Of a stretch of DNA of 64,000 nt, positions 18,171 to 26,680 are shown piece by piece (position 1 is the stretch's first letter; each line of letters starts with the position of its first letter). A model generated the notes under the pieces. The model made no database searches. It had not been told where the DNA came from and saw only the letters and a list, made by a program, of their open reading frames with translations. The translations under genes and the position numbers were made by a program. The DNA is taken from positions 62,001-126,000 of the forward strand of contig NZ_LZMH01000010.1 of the NCBI RefSeq assembly GCF_001673635.1, given 5' to 3'. Source of the stretch: Mycobacterium asiaticum. GTDB lineage: Bacteria > Actinomycetota > Actinomycetes > Mycobacteriales > Mycobacteriaceae.

Positions 18171-18997
18171 GGAATGAACTCCACTTTCGACATTTTGAGC
18201 TGCCCGCCCTCGCGGGTGACGGTAACGATGAGCCGGTACTTGCGTGGATCCTGTTTGGCGCCGTCAGCATTCGTGACTTCCGAGGAGCTGGCAACCAAAA
18301 CCACCGCAGACTTGTCCGTCACCGAATCCAGCTCGACCGCCGCGGCCTGAACGGTGCCCTGCAGAATTACCTTTGACTCCCGAACGGTGATGGTGAAGTC
18401 TTCCGCCGTCTTCAGGAAGTCGTCCTTGAAAGTGCCGGTGGAGACTTGAAGTATTTGCTGCACGTCCTCGTTGGCGTGTTCGTAGTCCAGTGATGTCAGG
18501 GTCACCACGCCGTGCCGCGCGGCCGCGGCATATTCCGCGATCCGCTGACGCTCCCGGACCGCGTTCTTGTGCAACACCATCATCTCCACACCGGCGCCAA
18601 GCGCGGCAAGAATCACGATGACGGCGAGCGCTGCGGCAACCGAACCTAGTCTCCGTCGGCTCAGCAGTCCGGGCCCCAGCAGGTCGGGCTCGCCGGTGCG
18701 CAAAAAGGTGTCATCGTCGGCCAACTCGCTCGCATCGACGACGACTTCCGGCTCGCCCGTGTCGAGTTCTACTGACTCCGAATACGCCTTCGCTTCCACG
18801 GTGACCGGATCGTGGATAACCGGCTCTCCGGTCTTCTTCTCAGCGTCCACAGTTGCGGCTCGGTGGCGTAATCGGATGGCGCGGGCCCGGGCGCGCGCCG
18901 CGGTGGCGAGAGCTTCGGCTTCGGTGGCCTCATCCTCGGCCTGATCCGCCAGCGACCGGAATTCGGCCGCCGTCTGGGGCGCGTCGTCCCTTTTCAA
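18167..18997 (-). CDS. Mce-associated membrane protein, long type (module 1, first gene)
   Basis: The 276-aa protein has an N-terminal Ala/Arg/Glu-rich coiled coil ([19 protein letters not shown], about 26-44), an acidic linker, one membrane helix (about 118-140) and an external domain with GVVTLTSLDYEHANEDVQQIL and a terminal REGGQLKMSKVEFIP. These hallmarks recur in 29604-30464 and 46388-47332. TTG at 18997 is the only upstream start, since an in-frame TAA lies 10-12 codons earlier. It is followed with 4-nt overlap by the short partner. Confidence 0.8.
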   Translation of the reverse strand: MKRDDAPQTAAEFRSLADQAEDEATEAEALATAARARARAIRLRHRAATVDAEKKTGEPVIHDPVTVEAKAYSESVELDTGEPEVVVDASELADDDTFLRTGEPDLLGPGLLSRRRLGSVAAALAVIVILAALGAGVEMMVLHKNAVRERQRIAEYAAAARHGVVTLTSLDYEHANEDVQQILQVSTGTFKDDFLKTAEDFTITVRESKVILQGTVQAAAVELDSVTDKSAVVLVASSSEVTNADGAKQDPRKYRLIVTVTREGGQLKMSKVEFIP

Positions 18998-19199
18998 CGG
19001 GAATGATTCCGTCTCGGAAGCATCGAACGAGGCTTATCGTCGCCCAAACCAAACTCCTCTACCACCGCTTGCCCGCCGGTGATGAAGATCGCGCTGGCCG
19101 CCTCTTCCAGCGCGGTTTGTGATGCGACGGGCGTCGCCGTTGGCTCACCCTACTCGGCGCGGGCAACGGGGCGCGACTGCTCATCCGGAGACTCCCCCG

Positions 19200-20657
19200 C
19201 TAACGGAGCAGGTCTTTGACCACTTTGCCGGTCGCATTCAGCGGCAGGGCCTCGAGAAACTCCACCGAACGCGGCACCTTGAAGCCCGCCATCCGCTGCC
19301 GGCACCAGTCGATCAACTCCTGCTCCTCAACGGGACCCTTCCGGACGACGAATGCCTTGCCCACCTGCCCGAGCCGCTCGTCGGGAACACCGATGACGGC
19401 GGCCTGCGCCACGGCCGCGTGGCCGATCAACAGACCCTCGATCTCGGCGGGATACGCATTGAATCCGCCGACGATGAACATGTCCTTCTTGCGGCCCACG
19501 ATGCGCAGCCGGCCGGCGTCATCGATGTTGCCCAGATCCCCGGTGTGCAGCCAGCCGTCGCTGTCGATCGCCTCTGCCGTGGCCACGGGGTCGTCGAGAT
19601 ATCCCTGCATCACGCCGTAACCCCGGACCAACACCTCGCCGTCGTCGGCGATGCACACCTCGACGCCGGCACAGGGCAGTCCCGCCGTCGTGGCGACGTC
19701 TTCGAAGGAGTCGCCGGGTCTGGACAGAGTCACGTTGCCGGCCTCGGTGAGCCCGTACCCGGTCATCAGCGTCTTGAACGGCAACTCGCCATGAATCCGC
19801 CGAACCAGCTCGACAGGGATGTCGGCGGCGCCGGTGACCCCGGCCCGCAACGTCAACAGCTTCGACTTGTCGGCGACCGTCAGCAGCGAGTGATACAGCG
19901 TCGGCGGTCCCGGCAGCATCGTGATGCGTTCGTGCTCAATTAGATTCACCACGGTGTCGATATCGAACACCGCCACCGGAACCATCGTCGCCCCGCGCAA
20001 GAAGGAGGTCACCAGCCCCGCCTTCAGCCCGAATGTATGGAAGTACGGATTGATCTGCAGGTAGCGGTCACCCGGACGCAGGTCGGCCAGGGTCGCCCAC
20101 TCCTCGTACATCCGCAGCGTCTGACGATGGTTCATCATCGCGCCTTTCGGGCGCCCCGTGGTGCCTGAGGTGAAGATGATGTCGGAGATGTCATCACCGT
20201 CCACCCGGCGCTCGAATGGTGAACCGCTGGACAGAAAGTCGGATTTGAAGTCGATGACCGGGATCCCCGCGGGCACCGAGTAGTCCTGATCCAAAAACCC
20301 CGACTGGACCAGGACGGCCTTCACCCCGCTGCGGCGCAAAATGTCGCCGGCCTCGGCGGTCTTGAACCGGGTATTGACCGGAACCAGAACGCCGCCCGCC
20401 GTGAGCAACCCGAAGGCGGCGACGATCCACTCGGCGCAGTTGGGCGCCCAAATGGCGACCCGGTCGCCCCGGTCGATCCCGAGGTCAGCGAAAGATCCTG
20501 CAGCGCAACGTATCCGATCGATAAGCTCACCGAAGGTGCAGCGCAGCGGACCGTCCACGACCGCCTCTGCGTCGCCGAACCGGTCCGCCGCTCTCAAGAC
20601 CATCTCGGGGATGGTCTGCCATGGCGGCTCGCTCCGATTGGGCGGGGGTCGGGTCAC
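19200..20657 (-). CDS. Fatty-acyl/steroid-acid CoA ligase (FadD3-like ANL enzyme)
   Basis: The 485-aa adenylate-forming enzyme has the P-loop-like IIFTSGTTGRPKGAM (about 161-175), the core GYGLTEAGN, and the C-terminal hinge GWLHTGDLGNIDDAGRLRIVGRKKDMFIVGGFN with the catalytic lysine near the end (LNATGKVVK). It activates a carboxylate to acyl-CoA through acyl-AMP. The short N-terminus and length resemble FadD3-type ligases acting on bulky ring-containing acids, which is inference. The GTG start overlaps the amidohydrolase stop by 4 nt (GTGA), so the two form an operon. The operator at 21867-21881 lies upstream. Confidence 0.88.
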   Translation of the reverse strand: MTRPPPNRSEPPWQTIPEMVLRAADRFGDAEAVVDGPLRCTFGELIDRIRCAAGSFADLGIDRGDRVAIWAPNCAEWIVAAFGLLTAGGVLVPVNTRFKTAEAGDILRRSGVKAVLVQSGFLDQDYSVPAGIPVIDFKSDFLSSGSPFERRVDGDDISDIIFTSGTTGRPKGAMMNHRQTLRMYEEWATLADLRPGDRYLQINPYFHTFGLKAGLVTSFLRGATMVPVAVFDIDTVVNLIEHERITMLPGPPTLYHSLLTVADKSKLLTLRAGVTGAADIPVELVRRIHGELPFKTLMTGYGLTEAGNVTLSRPGDSFEDVATTAGLPCAGVEVCIADDGEVLVRGYGVMQGYLDDPVATAEAIDSDGWLHTGDLGNIDDAGRLRIVGRKKDMFIVGGFNAYPAEIEGLLIGHAAVAQAAVIGVPDERLGQVGKAFVVRKGPVEEQELIDWCRQRMAGFKVPRSVEFLEALPLNATGKVVKDLLR

Positions 20658-21844
20658 ACCGTGACGAGTCGACCGAGGTTGCCGCCCATGATCTTGGCCT
20701 GGTCCTCGACGGACAGGTGCGAGAGCGCGTTGACGTAGAAGGTCGGCTCCGCCAGCCCTTCCGGATGCGGCCAGTCCGATCCGTACAAGACCTGGTCCAC
20801 CCCGACGAGGTTGATCAGGTCGTCGATGCCGTCTTCAAAGAAGGGGCTGACGTGGATACGGTTCTTGACCATCTCAACGGGGTCGCTCGGGAAAGCTTCC
20901 GGCGCCTTGCGGAATACCTCGGCCAGTCCGTCCAGCAACGGGGTCATCCACTTCGACCCGGCCTCGACGATCGCGACTTTCAGTTTCGGGTGGCGGTACA
21001 GCGCGCCGTGGATGACCCACGAACCCACGGCGTCCTGGATCGGCCGCCACTCGTTGAGGATGCCCATCGCATTGGTCTGGAACGGCAGCATTTCCTGTTC
21101 GGCGCCGTCCCACTCGGACGTGTACCGCGAGTAACCGCTGTCGCTGGAGTGCATGCCGACCAACAGGTCGTACTCGACGACCCGCTCCCAGAACGGGTCG
21201 AACTCCGGCACCGCGAACGACCGGGGGCCACGGAACCCGGGAACCGGAGCCGGGCGGATCAGGATGGCGCGGGCGCCACGCTTGACCGCCCATTCCAGCT
21301 CTTCGATCGCCTTCTCGACGATTGGCAGGGTGATGACCGGGGTGGTAAAGATGCGGTTCTCGTAGTTGAACCCCCAGACCTCATCCAGCCACTCGTTGAG
21401 CGCATGGATCAGGACGTGGATGGCGACCGGGTCATCACGCAGCCGTTCCTCGAGCAGGCTGGCCAAGGTTGGGAACATCAGGGTGCGGTCCAGACCCAGC
21501 TCGTTCATCTTCTCCAGCCGCGGCCCGGGCTCGAAGAACGCCGGAATCGCGCGCATCGGCTCACCGAACAGCTCGCGCTTGCTCTTGCCGTCCGGATTGC
21601 CGAACTTGAAGTACTCCTCCCAGGCACCCGGCCGAGCTACGACCTCGAAGGTGGGGTTGGGAATGTAGTTGCTGATCTGGCCGCGGATGGCGATCTTGGT
21701 GCGCCCGTTGACCTGCACGTACTGGATGTGGTTCTTGTACTCCTTTGGCAGGTACTTGGTGAGCGCCTCCGGCGGCTCGTAGAGGTGGTTATCCGCGTCA
21801 AAGATCGGGAACGGAACGTCCTCCCGATGCGACAACTGCCCCAT
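20654..21844 (-). CDS. Amidohydrolase-2 family metal-dependent hydrolase
   Basis: The 396-aa TIM-barrel hydrolase of the PF04909 type has an N-terminal DADNHLYEP metal-site motif, LMFPTLASLLEE, a mid-domain VGMHSS histidine, and the C-terminal LYGSDWPHPEG aspartate site. Relatives hydrolyse C-C or amide bonds, or decarboxylate (ACMSD-like). Catabolic clusters in mycobacteria carry several, and this window has two more (56670 and 57775). It is first in an operon with the CoA ligase (4-nt overlap). ATG at 21844 has AGGAGG-like AAGGAGG upstream, and the operator lies 23 nt from the start. Confidence 0.85.
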   Translation of the reverse strand: MGQLSHREDVPFPIFDADNHLYEPPEALTKYLPKEYKNHIQYVQVNGRTKIAIRGQISNYIPNPTFEVVARPGAWEEYFKFGNPDGKSKRELFGEPMRAIPAFFEPGPRLEKMNELGLDRTLMFPTLASLLEERLRDDPVAIHVLIHALNEWLDEVWGFNYENRIFTTPVITLPIVEKAIEELEWAVKRGARAILIRPAPVPGFRGPRSFAVPEFDPFWERVVEYDLLVGMHSSDSGYSRYTSEWDGAEQEMLPFQTNAMGILNEWRPIQDAVGSWVIHGALYRHPKLKVAIVEAGSKWMTPLLDGLAEVFRKAPEAFPSDPVEMVKNRIHVSPFFEDGIDDLINLVGVDQVLYGSDWPHPEGLAEPTFYVNALSHLSVEDQAKIMGGNLGRLVTV

Positions 21845-21866
21845 GAAATCCTCCTTCGCAATTTGT

Positions 21867-21881
21867 GAGAATACTATTCTC
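21867..21881. promoter_or_regulatory. Perfect palindromic operator GAGAAT-ACT-ATTCTC
   Basis: A 15-bp perfect inverted repeat, GAGAATACTATTCTC, sits 23 nt upstream of the amidohydrolase-ligase operon start. The same half-sites recur upstream of five other promoters in this window. Position and symmetry fit a TetR-type repressor site. The regulator is unidentified. Confidence 0.75.
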
Positions 21882-21996
21882 TTACGCTGACATTAGCAAT
21901 GAGTGCTGGGGCCCGACGGCGCGGCCCGGTCAGCGCAACGAGCAGCGCGCCGCAGCCGGTCCGTGTGTCGCGGTCAGACCAAAGCCAGCCGGAAGG

Positions 21997-22416
21997 TCAG
22001 CATTTTGCGCTTATCTTGAACTCCGCAGTCGCCGGTTCGGTCGGATTCGCGGTACTGGAGCCTGCCGCCACGCCAGTGATGAGGTAGGTGCTGCCGTCGA
22101 AGCGGGTTTCTGCCGCGTCGCCGCCGCCTTGCGAATACATGCCGGTGAAGCCGCCCACATTGTTTATGCGGGCGGACTCGGCGACTGCTTTGGCCGCGCG
22201 CCCGTCCACGACGACGGTGGCCCCGGAAAGTTTGTGGCCAATGTGGATCGTTCGGTACCACTGCACCTGGGTGCACGTCACGACATCGAAAGTCGCCTTG
22301 ACCCCGTTGACCGTGACAGATGCCGTGCTGGCGAGCGGGGTCTGCGGTGGTGATGTGCAAGCGGCCAGTGCGGCGCCACCGAACACCGCAACAGCGGCCA
22401 CGGTATGGCGACGCAT
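21997..22416 (-). CDS. LpqH/19-kDa-type lipoprotein
   Basis: The 139-aa protein has a signal peptide ending in the lipobox LAAC (MRRHTVAAVAVFGGAALAACTSPP, lipidated Cys20), then a beta-rich domain with VTVNGVKATFDVVTCTQVQWYRTIHIG and a terminal EFKISAKC, whose cysteine pair probably forms a disulfide. This matches the LpqH/LppE family of mycobacterial surface lipoproteins. ATG at 22416 gives the shortest signal n-region, and 22428 is also possible. It is monocistronic and convergent-facing to the amidohydrolase promoter. Its own start faces the crotonase gene. Confidence 0.8.
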   Translation of the reverse strand: MRRHTVAAVAVFGGAALAACTSPPQTPLASTASVTVNGVKATFDVVTCTQVQWYRTIHIGHKLSGATVVVDGRAAKAVAESARINNVGGFTGMYSQGGGDAAETRFDGSTYLITGVAAGSSTANPTEPATAEFKISAKC

Positions 22417-22457
22417 CGAACCCCCCATCCTTGTTTGGAAGCGATTCGGCCTGCGGC

Positions 22458-22494
22458 GATGATGTTATTCTCCCATTTAGAGAATGCCAATATC
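22458..22494. promoter_or_regulatory. Two degenerate copies of the GAGAAT-N3-ATTCTC operator
   Basis: GATGATGTTATTCTC (22458-22472, 10 of 12 arm positions) and GAGAATGCCAATATC (22480-22494, 10 of 12) lie 22 bp apart between the lipoprotein and crotonase starts. Their perfect half-sites also form ATTCTC-N7-GAGAAT. They are likely bound by the same regulator as the perfect sites, but more weakly. Confidence 0.5.
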
Positions 22495-22522
22495 AACTGT
22501 CTTCGTCCAAGGAGCAATGAGC

Positions 22523-23272
22523 ATGGTGGGCCTGGAGGTCGACGAGTCCGGCGTCGCAATCCTGACCATCGATCGCCCCCACGCGCGCAACGCAATTGCG
22601 CTGGACACCATGCAGCAGCTGGAAGAAGCGCTCGATGCGGCCGCGGGTGCCCGGACGCTGGTCATCACGGGCGCCGGTGACCGGGCTTTCGTATCGGGCG
22701 GCGACCTGAAAGAGCTCAGCGCACTTCGGACCGAGGAGGACGCCTCGGCGATGGCCAAACGGATGCGGTCAATTTGCGATCAGCTTGCCGACTTCCCGGC
22801 TCCGGTGATCGCCGCGCTGAACGGCCACGCCTTCGGGGGCGGCGCCGAAGTCGCCGTCGCCGCCGACATTCGGGTGGCCGCCGACGACATCAAGATTGCT
22901 TTCAATCAGGTGGCGCTGGAAATCATGCCGGCCTGGGGCGGAGCCGAACGACTGGCCGCGCTCGTGGGAAAGGGCCGGGCGCTGCTCCTGGCGGGTAGTG
23001 GGACTGCCCTGAACGCCGGCGAGGCCGAGCGGATCGGTCTGGTGGATCGAGTGCTGCCCCGTTCATCATTCGACGAGGGCTGGCGATCGATCGCGAGGTC
23101 GCTGGCCCGTCAACCGGCAACTGAAATAAAGCGCGTAATCAGGGGAGTCTCGCCCGATGAGGCGATAGCATCCTTTGCGCGGCTCTGGGTTGCCGACGCA
23201 CACTGGCGGGCCGCAGAGCAGGTAACGAACCGCACGGCCAGTCCGCGCCCTGAGGCTCAAGGAGCGACGTGA
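22523..23272 (+). CDS. Enoyl-CoA hydratase/isomerase family (crotonase) protein
   Basis: The 249-aa crotonase has oxyanion-hole segments FVSGGDLKEL and GHAFGGGAEVAVAAD, with the first catalytic glutamate in GGGAE. The second glutamate region (FNQVALEIMPAWGG) is two residues shorter than in classical hydratases, so the reaction may be isomerisation or hydrolysis and not hydration. The frame is open to 22484, but ATG at 22523 has GGAG 8 nt upstream and gives the family N-terminus MVGLEVDESGVAILTID. It overlaps the next gene by 1 nt (TGATG). Confidence 0.82.
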   Translation: MVGLEVDESGVAILTIDRPHARNAIALDTMQQLEEALDAAAGARTLVITGAGDRAFVSGGDLKELSALRTEEDASAMAKRMRSICDQLADFPAPVIAALNGHAFGGGAEVAVAADIRVAADDIKIAFNQVALEIMPAWGGAERLAALVGKGRALLLAGSGTALNAGEAERIGLVDRVLPRSSFDEGWRSIARSLARQPATEIKRVIRGVSPDEAIASFARLWVADAHWRAAEQVTNRTASPRPEAQGAT

Positions 23273-23700
23273 TGCACAGGTTGGTGGGCGCAGGCTCGGC
23301 CATCTTGGTCGCGGCCTTGGTAGGTGGGGCGGGCTCGTCGGTAGGCACCGGACGGGCACACGCCGATGACCCGATCATGCATCACGTCAAATACACCATC
23401 ACCGCGAAGAATCCGATCTACGCCAACATCTATTACATCGATCAAGAACCGACGATTTTCGCCGATTACAGCCACGATCCCTACCGCTTCACACCCAACG
23501 TCCAGGCCGACATCGCCCCGGGCAAACCGTGGAGCTACGAACTGAATCTAGCGAGACCCGAGTACTGGGCGATGGTCGTCGTCAACACCGGCACCGAACC
23601 CGGCACGCCGGAGTTTCACTGCGACCTGTCGGTGGATGGGGCTGTCGTCGTGTCCAAGGATGGACCCAGGGGCGTGCTCTGCTCCATCCGGAACTGGTGA
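23272..23700 (+). CDS. Secreted MmpS-like beta protein
   Basis: The 142-aa protein has a signal peptide (MHRLVGAGSAILVAALVGG, cleavage probably after RAHA near residue 31). The mature part (VKYTITAKNPIYANIYYID, EYWAMVVVNTGTEPGTPEFHCDLSVDGAVV) has the beta-sandwich pattern and C-terminal cysteine pair reminiscent of the external domain of MmpS proteins. The function is not known. ATG at 23272 has GGAG 7 nt upstream and starts inside the crotonase stop, so translation is coupled. Its last 85 nt overlap the convergent TetR gene. Confidence 0.7.
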   Translation: MHRLVGAGSAILVAALVGGAGSSVGTGRAHADDPIMHHVKYTITAKNPIYANIYYIDQEPTIFADYSHDPYRFTPNVQADIAPGKPWSYELNLARPEYWAMVVVNTGTEPGTPEFHCDLSVDGAVVVSKDGPRGVLCSIRNW

Positions 23701-24317
23701 ACCACCCAGGTCGGCGGGATGTCCGCAATCGGCTGCGGTTCTCCCTCCAGCCGGCGCAACTGGCTCTCGACGAACTCCAGCGTCTCCGGGTGACCGCCGG
23801 ATACACCCAAAGCCTGCTCAAGCACCAGGAACCGGGACAAACTGGTCATCAGCACGGTGAACACCACCGGCGGGATGAAGTCGGTGTCCACCTGATAACG
23901 ACGCAGGGCCGTCGCCACCACCTGGCGTTGTTCCTCGCGGAAACGCTCGGCATAGTGGGCAATTTCGGCGCGCATCTCCTTGCGGTGATTGGCCAGCGCC
24001 ATGAATTCCATCGAGATGCGGGCGAAGGCGGGATCGGTGCCAAATCTCCACAGCGCCCACAACGGCTGCGGCGACTGCAGCAGCTGGGCCTGCGCAAGCA
24101 ACCCCTCCTCGGCCCGCCGCCGAAAGACCGCGAGGAAAAGCTCCTCCATTTTTCGGAAGTAGTAATGCACCAGCTGAGGCTTGAGTCCGGCCTTCTGGGC
24201 CAGCCGGCGCGACGTCACCGCGGCGTAGCCCTCTTCGATCATCAGCTGTTCGGCCGCGTCGAGCAGCAAGCCGCGATTCTTCGCGTCCGGCGCCCCGATC
24301 CTGCGGGCCGATGTCAT
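23616..24317 (-). CDS. TetR-family transcriptional regulator
   Basis: The 233-aa protein has an N-terminal helix-turn-helix (LLLDAAEQLMIEEGYAAVTSRRLAQKAGLKPQLVHYYF, about 17-50) followed by an all-helical ligand domain ending near 190. The final stretch of about 40 residues, Pro/Thr-rich, lies antisense to the end of the secreted-protein gene. It is divergent from the P450 gene 24524-25825, with an 18-bp palindrome between them, so it most likely controls itself and that P450. The ligand is unknown. Confidence 0.88.
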   Translation of the reverse strand: MTSARRIGAPDAKNRGLLLDAAEQLMIEEGYAAVTSRRLAQKAGLKPQLVHYYFRKMEELFLAVFRRRAEEGLLAQAQLLQSPQPLWALWRFGTDPAFARISMEFMALANHRKEMRAEIAHYAERFREEQRQVVATALRRYQVDTDFIPPVVFTVLMTSLSRFLVLEQALGVSGGHPETLEFVESQLRRLEGEPQPIADIPPTWVVHQFRMEQSTPLGPSLDTTTAPSTDRSQ

Positions 24318-24416
24318 TCCATACCCCGTGCTCTCTGCGTTCCCCTAGCGGTCAGGCCGATCGTAGCCACTGGCCTCGGTCCGGCCGCGTGATCTTGACC
24401 ACGACAATACCGCCAT

Positions 24417-24434
24417 GCTAAGCAGGTGCTCAGC
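24417..24434. promoter_or_regulatory. Palindrome GCTAAGCA-GG-TGCTCAGC, probable TetR operator
   Basis: The arms match at 7 of 8 positions. The site lies between the TetR start (24317) and the P450 start (24524), about 100 nt from each. It differs clearly from the GAGAAT and TAGCCGAT palindromes, which suggests a dedicated site for the adjacent TetR protein. Confidence 0.55.
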
Positions 24435-24523
24435 AGACTTTCTATTTTCAGGCGACGCCAGCTCTCGTCGCCGATTGACCATTTGGCGAACGATTCTGGG
24501 GCCGGCTTCGGGAGGAATGCACG

Positions 24524-25825
24524 ATGAGCAGCACCTACGACACCATTGACTTCTTCACCGACGCGTCGCTGGTACCCGACCCCTATGAGTACTTCGACTA
24601 TTTGCGCGACAAGGGTCCGGTCCTGCGGCTGCCCCACTACGGCGTCGTTGCAGTCACCGGTTACGAGGAGGCGACGGCGGTCTACAAGGACACCGACTCC
24701 TTCTCGAACTGCGTGGCGCTCGGCGGCCCCTTCCCGCCGCTGCCGTTTCAGCCCGATGGCGATGACATCAACCACCAGATCGACGAGCACCGACACTGTT
24801 TCCCGATGTTCGAGCACATGGTCACGATGGATCCGCCCGACCACAGCCGGGCGCGATCGATCCTGAGCAGGCTGCTGACGCCGAGCCGGCTCAAGCAGAA
24901 CGAGGAGTTCATGTGGCGCCTCGCCGACCGCCAGCTCGACGAGTTCCTGGTCAATGGCAAGTGCGAGTTCATCAGCGAGTATTCAAAGCCGTTCGCCACG
25001 TTGGTGATTGCCGACCTGCTCGGCGTCCCGGAGGAGGACCACAAGGAGTTCCGGGTCGTATTAGGTGCCGACCGCCCAGGGCGCGTCGGGGCGCTGGACC
25101 ACGAGTCGGTGGGCGTGAATCCACTGGAATGGCTTGACGATAAGTTCAGCTCCTACATCGAGGATCGCCGCGCCCACCCGCGCGAGGATGTCCTGACCGC
25201 ACTAGCGACGGCCAAGTACCCGGACGGGTCGACGCCGGAGGTCATCGACGTGGTCCGATCGGCGACGTTCCTATTCGCCGCCGGCCAGGAGACAACGGCC
25301 AAGCTGCTCAGTGCCGCGCTGCAGGTGATCGGCGACCGCCCCGACATCCAGCAACAGCTCCGCGACGACCGAAGCCTCATTCCCGGGTTCATCGAGGAAT
25401 CGCTGCGCATGGAGAGTCCCGTCAAGAGCGATTCGCGCCTGGCCCGCCGCAGCACTCAAGTTGGCGGAGTGGACATTCCGGCCGGAACCGTGGTGATGGT
25501 GCTTCCGGGCGCAGCCAACCGCGACCCCCGCCGCTTCGAGAACCCGCATGAATTCCGGCTCGACCGCAAAAACGTGCGCGAACACATGGCTTTTGCGCGG
25601 GGCGTGCACTCCTGCCCGGGTGGGCCGCTCGCCCGCGTGGAAGGCCGCGTCTCCATCGAGCGCATCCTGGACCGAATGGCCGACATCGCAGCCGACGAGA
25701 CCGAACACGGTCCGGCCGGCGCACGCCGCTGGTTGTATGAGCCCACCTATATTCTGCGCGGGCTCAACAACTTGCACCTAACGTTCACGCCCCAGGACCC
25801 CCCGCCCGGACGCCCTCTCAGTTGA
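24524..25825 (+). CDS. Cytochrome P450
   Basis: The 433-aa class I-type bacterial P450 has the heme loop FARGVHSCPGGPLAR with Cys364, an I-helix AAGQETT, and the K-helix ExxR in ESLRMES. The usual Phe-x2-Gly-x3-Cys heme pattern is kept. No ferredoxin gene is adjacent, so electrons must come from elsewhere, for example the [3Fe-4S] ferredoxins at 44034 or 62021. ATG at 24524 has GGAGG 8 nt upstream. The CYP family number cannot be assigned. It ends 8 nt inside the convergent oxidase-like operon. Confidence 0.92.
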   Translation: MSSTYDTIDFFTDASLVPDPYEYFDYLRDKGPVLRLPHYGVVAVTGYEEATAVYKDTDSFSNCVALGGPFPPLPFQPDGDDINHQIDEHRHCFPMFEHMVTMDPPDHSRARSILSRLLTPSRLKQNEEFMWRLADRQLDEFLVNGKCEFISEYSKPFATLVIADLLGVPEEDHKEFRVVLGADRPGRVGALDHESVGVNPLEWLDDKFSSYIEDRRAHPREDVLTALATAKYPDGSTPEVIDVVRSATFLFAAGQETTAKLLSAALQVIGDRPDIQQQLRDDRSLIPGFIEESLRMESPVKSDSRLARRSTQVGGVDIPAGTVVMVLPGAANRDPRRFENPHEFRLDRKNVREHMAFARGVHSCPGGPLARVEGRVSIERILDRMADIAADETEHGPAGARRWLYEPTYILRGLNNLHLTFTPQDPPPGRPLS

Positions 25826-26096
25826 TCGCCAGGCCGATAAAGTAGCTGCCAAACAAGCCGGCCGCGATCAACAGCACCCAGGCGTCGGTGAGCCGGCACA
25901 GCAGCGCGGGCGCTTGCCGGACTTCCATGAATTCGCGAAAGATGATGCGCACCTTGATGAGTGCGATGACGATCACGCTTGATGTCACTATCGCACTGGC
26001 GCTGGTCGCCGACCGGTCGATCACCAGGTAACCGACCGTGAGGGTGGCCAGCACCACCCAGGCAACCAGTAGCCTTTTGTTGAACTTCACTGTCAC
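25818..26096 (-). CDS. Cytochrome c oxidase subunit IV-like small membrane protein
   Basis: The 92-aa protein has three probable membrane helices (VAWVVLATLTVGYLVID, SAIVTSSVIVIALIKVRII and AWVLLIAAGLFGSYFIGL) and a central IFREFMEVRQAP segment, the pattern of prokaryotic oxidase subunit IV and of small proteins that accompany NorE-type subunit III proteins. The frame extends to 26348 through the preceding gene, but GTG at 26096 overlaps its stop by 4 nt (GTGA). It is the last gene of a four-gene overlapping operon. Confidence 0.75.
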   Translation of the reverse strand: MTVKFNKRLLVAWVVLATLTVGYLVIDRSATSASAIVTSSVIVIALIKVRIIFREFMEVRQAPALLCRLTDAWVLLIAAGLFGSYFIGLAIN

Positions 26097-26680
26097 CTCA
26101 CCGCGTACAGCAACGCAAAGATGAGCACCCAGAGGAAATCGACTGTGTGCCAATATGTTGCGCAGGTTTCTACGAGCACCTGGGATTCCTGAGACCCACG
26201 CCGTGCCCCTTGGAGTCGATACACGATGATGCCGAGGACAACGAAACCGATCAGCAGGTGAATGAAATGTATGCCGGTGAGGAAGAAGTAATACGCGAAG
26301 AAGTCGTCGCTGTCCGGCCCATGTCCCGCACCGACCAACCGAACCCACTCAAACACTTTGCAGCACAGAAATACTGCGGCGAATGCGGCGGTGATGAGTA
26401 CATCCCTGCGGGCTTGCCGATAGGCGCCGGCGCGGGACGACTGAACGCACCGCGCCACCGACCAGGAACTCAACAGCAAGACGAGGGTGTTGACGACGCC
26501 GATACGCAGGTCCAACTGCGCCTGCGAGTGCAGGAACAGCTCGGGGCTTCGGGTGCGGTAGAACAGGTAGAAGCCGAAATAGCCGGTGAAGATCAACGTT
26601 TCGAACAAGACGAAGGCCCACATGTCCGGCTGACCCGGCACGAAAGGTGCATCCTTATTCTTGTTGGCGAGGTCGGTCAT
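26093..26680 (-). CDS. Cytochrome c oxidase subunit III / NorE-like membrane protein
   Basis: The 195-aa protein has five probable helices and typical subunit III features: PDMWAFVLFETLIFTGYFGFYL near the start, a central KVFEWVR, GIHFIHLLIGFVVLGII with the conserved histidines, and the C-terminal ETCATYWHTVDFLWVLIFALLY. Five helices and about 200 aa fit the NorE/heme-copper subunit III family. No subunit I or II is nearby. ATG at 26680 overlaps the previous stop by 4 nt, so the ORF extension upstream is not used. Confidence 0.85.
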   Translation of the reverse strand: MTDLANKNKDAPFVPGQPDMWAFVLFETLIFTGYFGFYLFYRTRSPELFLHSQAQLDLRIGVVNTLVLLLSSWSVARCVQSSRAGAYRQARRDVLITAAFAAVFLCCKVFEWVRLVGAGHGPDSDDFFAYYFFLTGIHFIHLLIGFVVLGIIVYRLQGARRGSQESQVLVETCATYWHTVDFLWVLIFALLYAVR

